Shown here: in pieces, positions 1-7,500 of the stretch
Position numbering within the stretch: the stretch's first letter is position 1
How the letters are laid out: each line of letters opens with the position of its first letter
IMG/VR virus record: IMGVR_UViG_3300036652_000308
Coordinates: 1 to 49,176 of that record
Reading direction: 5' to 3' (one strand)
DNA: 49,176 nt
From: a virus
The notes under the pieces: model-generated
Told to the model about the DNA's origin: nothing
The model's input: only the letters and a program-made list of their open reading frames with translations
The model's database searches: none
Translations under genes and position numbers: made by a program

Positions 1-126
1 AAATTCGCGGTTCGAGCCACCGTTACTACCGCTGAATTGGCGGTGCCTACTGCGTTGACAGTACCAGTGGTAGTTGCCAAATCATGGCAAAAACCAACGC
101 CAGGAACAACAGCATTGCTCAACATT
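1..126. repeat. Left copy of terminal direct repeat (assembly overlap)
   Basis: These 126 bases recur exactly at 49048-49173. Both copies lie inside the same tail gene, and joining 49047 to position 1 keeps that gene open and in frame, so the repeat most likely marks the overlap of a circular assembly and not a physical terminal repeat. Position 127 onward reads GGG, while the right copy is followed by TTT and stops. Confidence 0.9.
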
Positions 127-1001
127 GGGGAATTCCACATGTCGGGTCGCACGAATGGCTGGCGCGCTGTGCGGCGGTATGGGGTGCCTGCTATGTTCTG
201 GAAACGCTTTGGTGGAGACAGTTGCAGAGTAGCGGTCATACCGTTAATCGCGCAAGTTGAGCTGCTGACGGTCTGCGTGAATTGGAAGAAGATTGGAATC
301 TCCACATTGCCCAGCGTATTCATTTCGTTACGCATGGAGGCATATGGGTAAGAAGTCGGCGCAGTCGCTGCCGAGACTTGTGAATACTGAACCACAGATG
401 CATGTACAGGTACGATGCGCACTTGCTTTGTTACAGTGGTGCCTTGCGTGGTCGTGGACTCCCATACAACACGGTACTTAGCATCGGTGCGTAGTTTGGC
501 CGGGGAAATTGAAACCTTATGCGGGGTTATCGCTGCGGTGGCAGTAAATGTGATCGTAATAAGAGCGCCATCACTTGACCAGCGCATTGCATCGCCAGGA
601 GCCAAGATACTTCCTATTTTGAACTCATTTCCGTTGGAATTATTGAGTGTCCCGGAAGGAATATTCACGTTCTTGCATGGGATTGCCCGCACTCGGTCGA
701 TGTAATAGCCAAATGCACTTTCATCATTATTGCCGATGAAAGTGCGCCGCATCAGAACCTCTTGCAGGGACACCTGGTCACCAAGCTCCAATGCCGGCGT
801 CACAAGCGTAGTTGGCGCTGCCACCGTCTCGAAAATTTCCGCGCCGCCAACAACTGGGGCTGCGGTTGCCAAGACACTTGCCACACCACCCGCATCAACA
901 CCGACTGTCGGACTTGCTTTTACGCCGCCGAGGGTGGTATCAGTCGCAGGGGTAAGTGGCGTTCCGGTTCCGCCAGTAACACTAACATTGGGCCATGCCA
1001 T
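1..1001 (-). CDS. Tail fibre/tail protein, N-terminal part (continues at 49047)
   Basis: The minus frame is open from ATG at 1001 to position 1 and continues from 49047 to the stop at 47283, giving a protein of 921 aa when the genome is closed. The start is preceded by GGAAAT on the minus strand and lies 10 bp after the stop of the upstream gene. The N-terminus (MAWPNVSVTGGTGTPLTP) and a serine/threonine/glycine-rich body resemble large structural tail proteins. It lies downstream of two other tail-type genes on the same strand. No enzymatic motif was recognised. A role as distal tail fibre or receptor-binding protein is inferred from size, composition and location. Confidence 0.8.
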   Translation of the reverse strand, partial: MAWPNVSVTGGTGTPLTPATDTTLGGVKASPTVGVDAGGVASVLATAAPVVGGAEIFETVAAPTTLVTPALELGDQVSLQEVLMRRTFIGNNDESAFGYYIDRVRAIPCKNVNIPSGTLNNSNGNEFKIGSILAPGDAMRWSSDGALITITFTATAAITPHKVSISPAKLRTDAKYRVVWESTTTQGTTVTKQVRIVPVHASVVQYSQVSAATAPTSYPYASMRNEMNTLGNVEIPIFFQFTQTVSSSTCAINGMTATLQLSPPKRFQNIAGTPYRRTARQPFVRPDMWNSPMLSNAVVPGVGFCHDLATTTGTVNAVGTANSAVVTVARTAN

Positions 1002-1011
1002 GGTATTTCCT

Positions 1012-2040
1012 TTAAGGGCAGATTGCGATCAGGTGCACGGTTTGCGCGCCTGCGGAGGTCTGGATGATCGGTATCGTCAGGCCCAAGAGGCCATTGAGCG
1101 TCAGTATCGCACGTGACATTGCAATGCTGACAGAGGTATTGCTGATTGCCGTGATTTTATGGTTGATCACCTCGTTAGCAACGCCATTCTCTGGCGTGAC
1201 ACTCACCACTGGCAACTGACCAACAGCACAGGCAATCGGAAGTGTCCACACGTATGCGCCATCAGTTCCAGATGTTGCGCGAACGCGGTTGATCGTGGTG
1301 GCCGCAGGGATGATAGGGAACGTGGCAAGGGAGCCATCGCCGCGTAGGTATTGAGCGGTCGTTCCGCTGGGGGTTCCGAATTTCCCCACTAGCCCAGTAG
1401 TCAATGCGCTCTGTGTAGCATAGGTACTGGATGCGGTCGAAGTTGTCAGGTACGGCGTCAGGGCCGAGGCAGAAATGTAACCGGCAGGATTTGCGGCGCT
1501 ATATGGCGTGAACCCGATTGCCGCGTTGATCTGCGTGGGCGTCACAGAAGTCAGGTAGCCGGCTGGGTTGGTCGCAAGCGGGTAATATGCAGCGGAAGTT
1601 TCCATTGAGCTAGCAACGCCGAGTAGCGAGCGCATGGCAGAAGCATCGGTGGCAGTGAGGATTGATCGCCCAGCGCCGGTTGCATCGCTGATTTGCGCCG
1701 CTGTGTGCGTGTGCGTGATATTTGCCTTTGCTGCTAGTGCAGTGGTGAGCGCTGAGGCTGTCGCGTATGTTCCTGGGGTTACGCCAAGGTTCCCGCTTGC
1801 GTCAACGCCCAGTGTTGGGTTTAGCTTACGGCAACTCGCCAGAATGTAATCTGTGGTGCTTTCAAAAACCCCCTTTTCGCGTGCACTCAGGCAGAAAGGG
1901 CCGTCTGGCTCAAAAAAAACTGTGCGCCGACCTGAATGAATTTCGTCAGGGTCGTCCATATCGACGTATTCGCGAGTTGTTATTTGCGCCGAGCAAATCG
2001 CACTGAATGCCAGCAGCCCCAGCAAGATAATTTTTTTCAT
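1012..2040 (-). CDS. Tail-fibre-like protein with an N-terminal signal peptide
   Basis: 342 aa. ATG at 2040 follows AGGA with a 6 bp gap; the frame is open further upstream to 2169 but no better ribosome site is seen there. The protein begins MKKIILLGLLAFSAICSAQ, a textbook Sec signal peptide (Lys-Lys, hydrophobic core, Ala-x-Ala-like end). From about residue 75 come fibre-type segments of alternating ALTTALAAKA, THTHTAAQI, NPAGYL and ASTYATQSAL, as in many phage tail fibres. The C-terminal 100 residues form a compact domain that may be a receptor-binding tip. A secretion signal on a cytoplasmically assembled fibre is odd; it could instead be an exported or surface-displayed fibre homologue. 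Confidence 0.75.
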   Translation of the reverse strand: MKKIILLGLLAFSAICSAQITTREYVDMDDPDEIHSGRRTVFFEPDGPFCLSAREKGVFESTTDYILASCRKLNPTLGVDASGNLGVTPGTYATASALTTALAAKANITHTHTAAQISDATGAGRSILTATDASAMRSLLGVASSMETSAAYYPLATNPAGYLTSVTPTQINAAIGFTPYSAANPAGYISASALTPYLTTSTASSTYATQSALTTGLVGKFGTPSGTTAQYLRGDGSLATFPIIPAATTINRVRATSGTDGAYVWTLPIACAVGQLPVVSVTPENGVANEVINHKITAISNTSVSIAMSRAILTLNGLLGLTIPIIQTSAGAQTVHLIAICP

Positions 2041-2047
2041 AACGGTC

Positions 2048-2197
2048 CTATGGTTCATCATCGACATGTGGAGGCGGCGGCATGTCATCACCGGTGCTAA
2101 CAACGATTCTGCTGATATCGCGCCACACATGCTTAGGGTCCGGGATAGCGTCAATTTGCTCTTCCGCATTTGCCATATCGGTAAGTATCTTAATCAT
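2048..2197 (-). CDS. Small acidic protein, 49 aa
   Basis: Starts MIKILTDMANAEEQ and ends in a proline and aspartate-rich tail (DDMPPPPHVDDEP). The ATG overlaps the stop of the preceding gene as ATGA at 2194-2197, so translational coupling is likely, and it ends 7 bp before the next start. It is acidic, has no membrane segment and no recognised domain. It sits between two tail genes and may be a fibre assembly factor, but that is only position-based. Confidence 0.6.
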   Translation of the reverse strand: MIKILTDMANAEEQIDAIPDPKHVWRDISRIVVSTGDDMPPPPHVDDEP

Positions 2198-2985
2198 GCC
2201 GGCCATACCTCAATTTTCATGTACTCAATAACAAGATAGTCTGTGTCGCTGCTCAACTGCCCAGTGTAGGACATGACTTGACTCAAAGCAGTGTTGACAT
2301 TGGTATTTGTCATGGATTGGGAGACGCCGACGCTCGGCCCAATTGCAGCCGCGCCCCCAGCGTTCTTTTGGAAGCTTACGCCTGAATTGACAACGTTCGT
2401 TTCAAATCGTGAGCAGGCAATTGTGCTGCCAGCGCTAGTAAGCAAGAGCTGCCCCGCGAGGCGCTGTCGGTATGTTTTTGTTGCTCCACCGCTAAATGAA
2501 GAAGTTACCCAAAGGGTCCGTAAATGACCCCACGGACCCATCGCATTTGCGGGAATACTGATCGCACAAAGTGTTATTTCAGAAAGGTCTTGCACATATG
2601 TGGAGCCAGCAGTGCCGGAGAATTGAATAGGGGTTGCCGGTGGAACTGGGGTGCCCGACGTATAAATATTGTTGTAGATTCGCCCCGCCGTAGTGGTGGT
2701 CATAATGCACCAATATAAGCCTGCTGGAACTCCTGCGCCGATGGAATTGGCGGGGAAGTAAAGGTACAAGCCTTGGCTGTAAATCATTCCCATCTGGCGA
2801 CCAAGGGTAAGTACACCATCTGCGCCAATCGTGCCGCCAGACCCAATGCCGATAGTCGTACCCATCTGCATAAGCGCATATGGCATCTTGAGCGAAGCGC
2901 CAGCCGGGTCTTTTAACCCGCCGAATTCACCGCCTGGGAGCGTGACAATGCCAACGCCGCCACCGTTTTTGTTAGGCCAGCTCAT
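2194..2985 (-). CDS. Putative virion/tail protein, 263 aa
   Basis: Starts MSWPNKNGGGVGIVTLPGGE with GGTGAG 5 bp upstream of the start. Rich in Gly, Ser, Thr and Ala, with beta-strand-like composition and no enzymatic motif. It is first in a minus-strand run of three tail-type genes, just past a strong terminator at 3021-3059, so it probably has its own promoter. The MSWPN and MAWPN openings of this protein and the 921-aa tail protein are alike, which hints at a shared particle-attachment peptide. Exact function unknown. Confidence 0.7.
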   Translation of the reverse strand: MSWPNKNGGGVGIVTLPGGEFGGLKDPAGASLKMPYALMQMGTTIGIGSGGTIGADGVLTLGRQMGMIYSQGLYLYFPANSIGAGVPAGLYWCIMTTTTAGRIYNNIYTSGTPVPPATPIQFSGTAGSTYVQDLSEITLCAISIPANAMGPWGHLRTLWVTSSFSGGATKTYRQRLAGQLLLTSAGSTIACSRFETNVVNSGVSFQKNAGGAAAIGPSVGVSQSMTNTNVNTALSQVMSYTGQLSSDTDYLVIEYMKIEVWPA

Positions 2986-3020
2986 CGCATGCTCACCATA
3001 TAACCGCCCTTCGTTTCGGA

Positions 3021-3059
3021 ATAAAAAGAGCCGCCAGAAGTCCGAGACTGCTAGCGGCT
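3021..3059 (-). terminator. Intrinsic terminator after the replication operon
   Basis: On the minus strand AGCCGC (3059-3054) pairs with GCGGCT (3034-3029) and is followed by a T-rich run (3028-3021). It lies just past the stop of the gene ending at 3104 and separates the replication operon from the tail genes. Confidence 0.8.
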
Positions 3060-3103
3060 AAGAAGCGGCGTGACGCGCCTGCCTCGGAGAAGATTCTATG
3101 ATA

Positions 3104-3595
3104 CTACAATTTTTCTTCCTCTCGATAAACATTCCCTTCGTCAATGCGCTTGCGCACAAGGACCATGGCTGCGACCAGTTCGCGCTTGCTCACAAGCTTT
3201 ATTTGGGCGTCGTGGCATTCCAAGGCGTACTTCACATCGCGCAGCGCTTCGCCGTCGAGCCGAAAATTTCCGCTCGTCTTGCTGCGGATTTTGGCGCGAA
3301 ACAGGCCGTCAAGCGCCCGAACGAAATCCTCTTCGTATTCCTCGCCAATGACCGTCTCGGATAGTGCCATGCCAATATTTAGCGCGCATACCACGCAGGA
3401 CCAATGCTCTTCATCGGCACTGCCGCGTGCGAGGTTTTCCAGCGACAGCCAGTAGGCAACGCCCAAATCGGTTTGCTGGTCGCCTCGCAGGCAGGCCGAC
3501 GCCTCACCACGCGCCCCGATCTGCGCCAGGGCGACAAGCCCGCCGCCAGGATGCACCTGCTTGGGCCTGTACTTTTTCGAGCGCTTGGCTTTCAT
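3104..3595 (-). CDS. Conserved-type phage protein, 163 aa
   Basis: Starts MKAKRSKKYRPKQVHPGGG with a very basic N-terminus, followed by a mostly helical region of mixed charge. The start overlaps the previous stop as ATGA (3592-3595). It is the last gene of the replication operon before a terminator. No domain could be named; the basic head and position suggest a nucleic-acid-associated or regulatory protein. Confidence 0.7.
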   Translation of the reverse strand: MKAKRSKKYRPKQVHPGGGLVALAQIGARGEASACLRGDQQTDLGVAYWLSLENLARGSADEEHWSCVVCALNIGMALSETVIGEEYEEDFVRALDGLFRAKIRSKTSGNFRLDGEALRDVKYALECHDAQIKLVSKRELVAAMVLVRKRIDEGNVYREEEKL

Positions 3596-3939
3596 ACGCC
3601 ATGCCTCGATGGGATCGCATCGCGCTCGGCCTTGAGCCGCGCATACAACTCTCGGCGGTGGTTGTCCACCTTGAGAGGCAGCGTTGCCTTCACTTCCTCA
3701 TTCATGCGGCGCTCGGCGTTGATCTGCGCTGCCGATGGGACGTAGAAGGCCACGGCCCGGTTGTTACGCTGCGGAGCGTGGCGAATCTTGCCCGAGTTCG
3801 CCATTTCATTCAAAAGCGCCGACATGGCCGCATCGCCTACCTTGAACTTCTTTGCCAGCGAACTGACAACGACGACCTCGCCGCCCTTGCTGCGCATCCA
3901 CGCCAAAATCTTTTCTTCGTATGAGGTCTGTTCTTGCAT
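3592..3939 (-). CDS. Winged-helix-like DNA-binding protein, 115 aa
   Basis: Residues about 8-65 (EKILAWMRSKGG, VVSSLAKKFKVGDAAMSALL, SGKIRHAPQRNN) read as a small winged helix: three helices and a basic wing. The rest is a charged helix. It sits downstream of the helicase loader and is coupled by ATGA to the next gene. It may be a late or replication regulator; this is inference from fold and position. Confidence 0.65.
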   Translation of the reverse strand: MQEQTSYEEKILAWMRSKGGEVVVVSSLAKKFKVGDAAMSALLNEMANSGKIRHAPQRNNRAVAFYVPSAAQINAERRMNEEVKATLPLKVDNHRRELYARLKAERDAIPSRHGV

Positions 3940-3951
3940 TTTTATTACTCC

Positions 3952-4146
3952 TTAAATCGCGTCTGCACGCTTTGGTACTTCTCGGCCCATTGCCTCGTAG
4001 GCCAAGGGTATTTGAAATGGATGCAGGGTCTTATCGCCCTGCTCGTGCCGGTAAATTATCCGCTTGGCCCATGCCCGGAAATCATAGCCAGCGGTGGTGT
4101 TGAAAGGGTAGCGGGAATTTGCCTCATGGAATGCTGCGGCGCTCAT
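3952..4146 (-). CDS. Small hypothetical protein, 64 aa
   Basis: MSAAAFHEANSRYPFNT at the start, aromatic and basic in the middle. The start overlaps the stop of the helicase-loader gene as ATGA (4143-4146), which argues for a real coupled gene. No domain recognised. Confidence 0.6.
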   Translation of the reverse strand: MSAAAFHEANSRYPFNTTAGYDFRAWAKRIIYRHEQGDKTLHPFQIPLAYEAMGREVPKRADAI

Positions 4147-4946
4147 TTTCGCGCCTTCTTGACGCGCCAGTCATCCCAAGAGAAAGTAACAAACGTTGCG
4201 CGCTCACTCAACCGGCTCATTACTCGCGGCCCCAACAGCTCCACCAATTCAAGGCCAGGAAGGTTGGTGAGCAAGATCGTAGGGCGCATGTCACGATAGC
4301 GTCGGTTGATGATGTCGGTCAGCGTCATTTGCTCATCCGCGGTGCCGCGCTGCACGCCGACTTCATCGATCACCAGCAGGTCAATGCTCGACAGCAGGTG
4401 CATCATCGATTCTTCGGACCGCTCCGCGCTTTTGTGCCACGTACCGCGAACAGCGCGCAGCAGATCAGAGGTATCCATGTACATCGCCGTGCCACGCCTT
4501 AAAACGGCCTGTGCGACGGCCAAAGCAAGATGGCTCTTACCGGTGCCAGTCATGCCGCCGAAGACGAGGCAGCGGCCTTCTGGCGCTGTCTTGGACCAGA
4601 ATTCATCAGCAAAGCTCTTCGCTACATCATGGGCCCTCTGCATTTCTGCATTTTCGATAACGAACGTGTCGAATGAGCGGCCAGTGAAAGCAGCAGGGAT
4701 GCCGGCAGCACTCAGCTTCTCTTCGATACGTTTCTGGCGCTTTACCTCTTCCGCTGCCCGGGCATTAGCATCTTCCTGCTCACGCACGGTCTTGTTGCAC
4801 TTGGAGCAACCGAACCAGCGGATAGCATCCTCACGGCCAGTGAGCGAGCCGCCCATTTCCTGGTGCGCACCGTGCACATCGCACTGTGCAGCACGGTACT
4901 TCGTTACCGGCGTTGGCGTGTAATCTGAAAAGTTTTTGAAGGTCAT
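4143..4946 (-). CDS. DnaC-like replicative helicase loader
   Basis: 267 aa AAA+ ATPase. The N-terminus has a possible zinc site (CxxH at 22-25 and CxxC at 47-50), then a charged helix. The Walker A motif GGMTGTGKS is at 130-138 and Walker B LLVIDE at 190-195. Proteins of the DnaC/IstB family load the replicative DNA helicase onto the origin, and phages often pair them with an initiator, as here with the DUF1376-type gene directly upstream (4 bp gap). Expected to recruit host DnaB. The assignment as a loader is firm; which helicase it serves is inferred. Confidence 0.92.
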   Translation of the reverse strand: MTFKNFSDYTPTPVTKYRAAQCDVHGAHQEMGGSLTGREDAIRWFGCSKCNKTVREQEDANARAAEEVKRQKRIEEKLSAAGIPAAFTGRSFDTFVIENAEMQRAHDVAKSFADEFWSKTAPEGRCLVFGGMTGTGKSHLALAVAQAVLRRGTAMYMDTSDLLRAVRGTWHKSAERSEESMMHLLSSIDLLVIDEVGVQRGTADEQMTLTDIINRRYRDMRPTILLTNLPGLELVELLGPRVMSRLSERATFVTFSWDDWRVKKARK

Positions 4947-4949
4947 GGC

Positions 4950-5720
4950 CTAGCTCGCAAATGGGTCATCAAATTTTGGCGCGTTACCGCCAAGGTTGTT
5001 CATCGAAGGTCTTGCAGGTGCCTTGGGGGCTGCGCGGTTCACGCTCAACTGGTCCCACTTCTCCCGCAGCTTGGAGGGCGAAAGAATGTTCCTGCACCAG
5101 AACGTGTCTTTCGTGGCCCACTGCAGCAACTCGCAGATTTCGTGGTGCGTCCGCTTGTCCACCTCCCGCATCAGCCTTACATCGTCACCCCATGTGTTCC
5201 AGTTCGGAGGCTTGGCAGTCGGCAGGACGTTGAGGATTTGCCCGTACAGCCATCTTGCACACTTCTCATCCTCGTCCGAATGACGCCGGGTTTTTCGGCG
5301 CTCTTCGGACTCGTCTTTGGTTCTTGGTTCTTGGTTCTTGGTTAGTGGTTTATGGTTAGGTGGCGGTTCGTCCACGTCTGGTGCACGGTTCGTGCTCTTT
5401 TTCTTACGATTCGCCTCCCTTTCGATAGCGATTCGTTGATTGACCTCTGCTTTTTTGTGGTAGTCCTGTAGGTCTTCTTCGATCCGACTTTGAACATAAA
5501 TGCCATCACGGAGCGTGAAAAACTTCTTCAAAACGAACTCTACGGCCTCTATCTCTGCCGACGAAGACGCCCACGTCCATTCAATAGCCTCTTCCATCGT
5601 GGGAAATCGCTCACGGTCGTAGCACGCATCAATCAAGAGCGTGTACGAACCGTGCTGCAACATGGATAAGCGACCGGCCTTTTTCGCATAGTCACCAATG
5701 TTTCGTTTGTAGTAATGCAT
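4950..5720 (-). CDS. DUF1376-type replication initiation protein
   Basis: 256 aa. Start chosen at ATG 5720 because GGAG sits 7 bp upstream and the protein then opens MHYYKRNIGDYAKKAGRLS, the usual beginning of DUF1376 (YdaU-like) phage proteins; a TTG at 5741 lacks support. The N-terminal 100 residues form the DUF1376 domain, residues about 105-150 are a polar linker whose DNA is a heptameric repeat array (see 5314-5363), and the C-terminal part is helical. It precedes the helicase loader, as lambda O precedes P. Likely binds the origin within its own gene and hands over to the loader. Confidence 0.85.
   Translation of the reverse strand: MHYYKRNIGDYAKKAGRLSMLQHGSYTLLIDACYDRERFPTMEEAIEWTWASSSAEIEAVEFVLKKFFTLRDGIYVQSRIEEDLQDYHKKAEVNQRIAIEREANRKKKSTNRAPDVDEPPPNHKPLTKNQEPRTKDESEERRKTRRHSDEDEKCARWLYGQILNVLPTAKPPNWNTWGDDVRLMREVDKRTHHEICELLQWATKDTFWCRNILSPSKLREKWDQLSVNRAAPKAPARPSMNNLGGNAPKFDDPFAS
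5314..5363. repeat. Heptameric tandem repeats inside the initiator gene, candidate origin
   Basis: Seven consecutive units of 7-8 bases: TCTTTGG, three perfect TTCTTGG (5321-5341), TTAGTGG, TTTATGG and TTAGGTGG. They fall in the linker of the DUF1376-type initiator. Lambdoid phages keep iterons inside the initiator gene, so these are candidate initiator binding sites; low-complexity linker coding is the alternative. Confidence 0.5.
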
Positions 5721-5737
5721 TTCCGCTCCGAGACGAA

Positions 5738-6535
5738 TCAAATCCCGCTTGATGCGATGAGTTCGCTTAAATCAATTTTCCCGATGTTCTCGATGAACTT
5801 GGAAATGTCGCCAGAATGGCAACCGATGGCTGCGCCCTTAATCAACTCGGAAATCGCAAGATCGCGCTTGCTCGGGCCGGCCTTCTTCTTGATGATCTTG
5901 GCGGTAACCTTCTTGCCGCCAGATTCCTTCTTGAGTTCGGTGATTACCTTGCCGGTCTTGGTGCCGTGCTGCCTGAGAAGCTTTGCTGCCACCGTGCCGG
6001 AAATGTTCCCGGCGTTGATGTGGTCCTTTACATCGGTGTTTGCCTCTTGCAGCGCGAGGCACATTTTGATGTGGCCTACCGATAGGCCGCAGCGGTCCGC
6101 GATCTTCTTTTCGTCCCAGCCCAAGCGCAGCAAGGATTGATAGTCGCGGCCCTGCTCGTGTGGAGGGATGCCGTTCTCATGAGCCGTGGTGATCTTGTGG
6201 CAGATGGCATCACCGTCATCGCCCCGGAACTGGATAGCGGACAGGTGCGGGATTTCGACGCCCTCGGCAATCAGTTCACGGGTGGCGATAAGGCGGTGTT
6301 CGCCATCGACCATCACGATACGGCCCACATCAACGCGCACGAAGATGGGAGGGATGATCGCGCCGTTACGCATCGAAATCTTGAACGACTCCACGCGATC
6401 ACGGTTAATCGGGCGATTGAACCCTGGCTCGACTTCGATCAAATGCGGCGCGACCTTGAATGCAGTCTCTTTGCCGATTTCTTCGCCGTGGATTTTCTTC
6501 TCAGCGGCTACTTTAAGGGATACAAACTTTTCCAT
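5738..6535 (-). CDS. ParB/Spo0J-like protein
   Basis: 265 aa. Start chosen at ATG 6535 with AAAGGA 7 bp upstream. The N-terminal part has the ParB/sulfiredoxin-type fold: NRDRVESFKISM, then the signature DGEHRLIA near residue 80. Residues about 125-160 (WDEKKIADRCGLSVGHIKMC) are a helix-turn-helix as in ParB/RepB families. The C-terminus is lysine-rich. No ParA partner is encoded nearby or elsewhere in the genome, so partitioning is not assured; many phages use such proteins as DNA-binding or replication-linked factors. First gene of the replication operon, driven by the promoter at 6682-6710 through a long structured leader. Confidence 0.85.
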   Translation of the reverse strand: MEKFVSLKVAAEKKIHGEEIGKETAFKVAPHLIEVEPGFNRPINRDRVESFKISMRNGAIIPPIFVRVDVGRIVMVDGEHRLIATRELIAEGVEIPHLSAIQFRGDDGDAICHKITTAHENGIPPHEQGRDYQSLLRLGWDEKKIADRCGLSVGHIKMCLALQEANTDVKDHINAGNISGTVAAKLLRQHGTKTGKVITELKKESGGKKVTAKIIKKKAGPSKRDLAISELIKGAAIGCHSGDISKFIENIGKIDLSELIASSGI

Positions 6536-6551
6536 GCGACAATCCTTTAGG

Positions 6552-6655
6552 CTGCACGCTAAACCGGGTCGCATTCCCTAGACAAGACGGCGAGCGCCAT
6601 TGATGGGTCCGGTAAAACGTGCAGTCTGAAAGATTCATGTTGAAATTCTTGTCTA
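6552..6655 (-). promoter_or_regulatory. Leader of the ParB-like gene with interleaved helices (possible pseudoknot)
   Basis: The 140-nt leader before the ParB-like gene contains two perfect complementary pairs in interleaved order on the minus strand: TAGACAAGA (6655-6647) with TCTTGTCTA (6587-6579), and CTGCACG (6624-6618) with CGTGCAG (6558-6552). The last arm ends 5 nt before the ribosome site AAAGGA. Interleaving is the arrangement of a pseudoknot. The same repeats could instead be DNA operator sites. Confidence 0.45.
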
Positions 6656-6681
6656 AATAGGCCGCGACAGCCTGAGCTTTT

Positions 6682-6710
6682 ATTGTAGGTCAATTCCTAC
6701 CTTGCCGCAA
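6682..6710 (-). promoter_or_regulatory. Promoter for the replication operon with overlapping inverted repeat
   Basis: Minus strand TTGCGG (6710-6705), 17 bp, TACAAT (6687-6682). A perfect inverted repeat GTAGG-6-CCTAC at 6685-6700 covers the -10 and spacer and is a natural operator candidate. The -35 shares TTGCG with the promoter family seen elsewhere in this phage. Confidence 0.6.
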
Positions 6711-7166
6711 TTAAAGATTTATTCTCTCAACTTCCTCGGGGAAAGTTTTCGATAGCTGTGGCGGTGAGACAACAACGGTCAGAGGCAATGCCCATGCTGC
6801 GAGGCGCTGGCGGCGCTTTGCCATGACTTCTCGCTGGCGCTGCTCGTAGGCTGCGCGAATCTCTGCGCGGCGTCCGGGGTGGCGCTCATTGAAACGGCGC
6901 TGGTAGTCGGCCTCGTCAAGTGCTGGCGGGCGGGGCCGGTCTTTCTCCAATCCCGTGACCTTGAGCTTGTAGAGCGGCCGGCGAGCGCCGTTGCCCTTCT
7001 GTCTTCGCCACTGGCTGATGTAGAGCAAGCCCTCGTCGTGCAGGATCAGAAGCCATTTGCCCGCGCTAGAAACGGCCACGCCAGCGCGCTTTGCCACTTG
7101 GCTACGGATGCCAGGGAGCGCCGCTAAAACCTTGTCACGGTGCGATGGGCGGCCAATCTTAGCCAT
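6711..7166 (-). CDS. Winged-helix regulator-like protein, 151 aa
   Basis: Start at ATG 7166 with GGGAG about 6 bp upstream (MAKIGRPSHRDKV). Residues 8-60 (KVLAALPGIRSQVAKRAGV, SAGKWLLILHDEGL) form a winged helix like MarR-type folds, followed by a basic wing (WRRQKGNGARRP) and a long arginine-rich helix. It probably binds DNA. It ends right at the promoter of the ParB-like gene and overlaps the small membrane protein gene upstream by 8 bp, so it is transcribed with it. It could be an early-to-late or replication regulator; target unknown. Confidence 0.7.
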   Translation of the reverse strand: MAKIGRPSHRDKVLAALPGIRSQVAKRAGVAVSSAGKWLLILHDEGLLYISQWRRQKGNGARRPLYKLKVTGLEKDRPRPPALDEADYQRRFNERHPGRRAEIRAAYEQRQREVMAKRRQRLAAWALPLTVVVSPPQLSKTFPEEVERINL

Positions 7167-7269
7167 TGGAGGCTCCCGCAACGCGCCAGATCACAGCCGC
7201 CCACAGCGCGCAGCACAGACCCAGCGCAATGACGACTTCCCACTTGATACGTTTAGCAAGGTTCAGCAT
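7159..7269 (-). CDS. Single-span membrane peptide, 36 aa
   Basis: MLNLAKRIKWEVVIALGLCC starts at 7269, with AGGA 7 bp upstream, and overlaps the previous stop (7263-7265). One hydrophobic segment (about 12-30) after a basic N-terminus predicts an inner-membrane peptide with its N-terminus inside. No function can be assigned. Confidence 0.6.
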   Translation of the reverse strand: MLNLAKRIKWEVVIALGLCCALWAAVIWRVAGASNG

Positions 7270-7451
7270 TTGTAAATCCTGTTGAAAATGGTGAGGATGA
7301 GTTCGCATTGGCGCTGGGTCAGGTGGTAAGGCTTGAGGCCGTGGCAGGACTGCGTGTGCGCTACATGCACCGCCTCTCGCTCCCACGAGGCCATACCTGT
7401 CCGCTCGTTGCTCAAGGCCCGTACCATTTGGCTAACCGAAACTGCGCTCAT
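7263..7451 (-). CDS. Small regulator-like protein, 62 aa
   Basis: Opens MSAVSVSQMVRALSNERTGM, has histidine and cysteine scattered (HVAHTQSCHGLKPYHL) and ends in a helix. GGGAG precedes the start, and it is the first gene after its own promoter (7469-7498). The SVSQMVRAL region may be a helix-turn-helix. It heads a three-gene unit with the membrane peptide and the winged-helix protein. Confidence 0.6.
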   Translation of the reverse strand: MSAVSVSQMVRALSNERTGMASWEREAVHVAHTQSCHGLKPYHLTQRQCELILTIFNRIYKC

Positions 7452-7468
7452 GTCGAACTCCCTAGAAA

Positions 7469-7498
7469 GTTATGTTGCCTGATGGAATACTAGCGCAA
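7469..7498 (-). promoter_or_regulatory. Promoter of the three-gene regulator unit
   Basis: Minus strand TTGCGC (7498-7493), 18 bp, CATAAC (7474-7469), 18 bp upstream of the ATG at 7451. A looser member of the TTGCG promoter family. Confidence 0.55.
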
Positions 7499-7500
7499 AT

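Noticed and set aside
5314-5363. CRISPR array
   Set aside because: Units are only 7-8 bp, adjacent without spacers, and in a coding region. No other direct-repeat array or cas gene was seen.
5738-6535. Complete plasmid partition system
   Set aside because: Only the ParB-like half exists; no ParA-type ATPase was found, so a partition role cannot be claimed.
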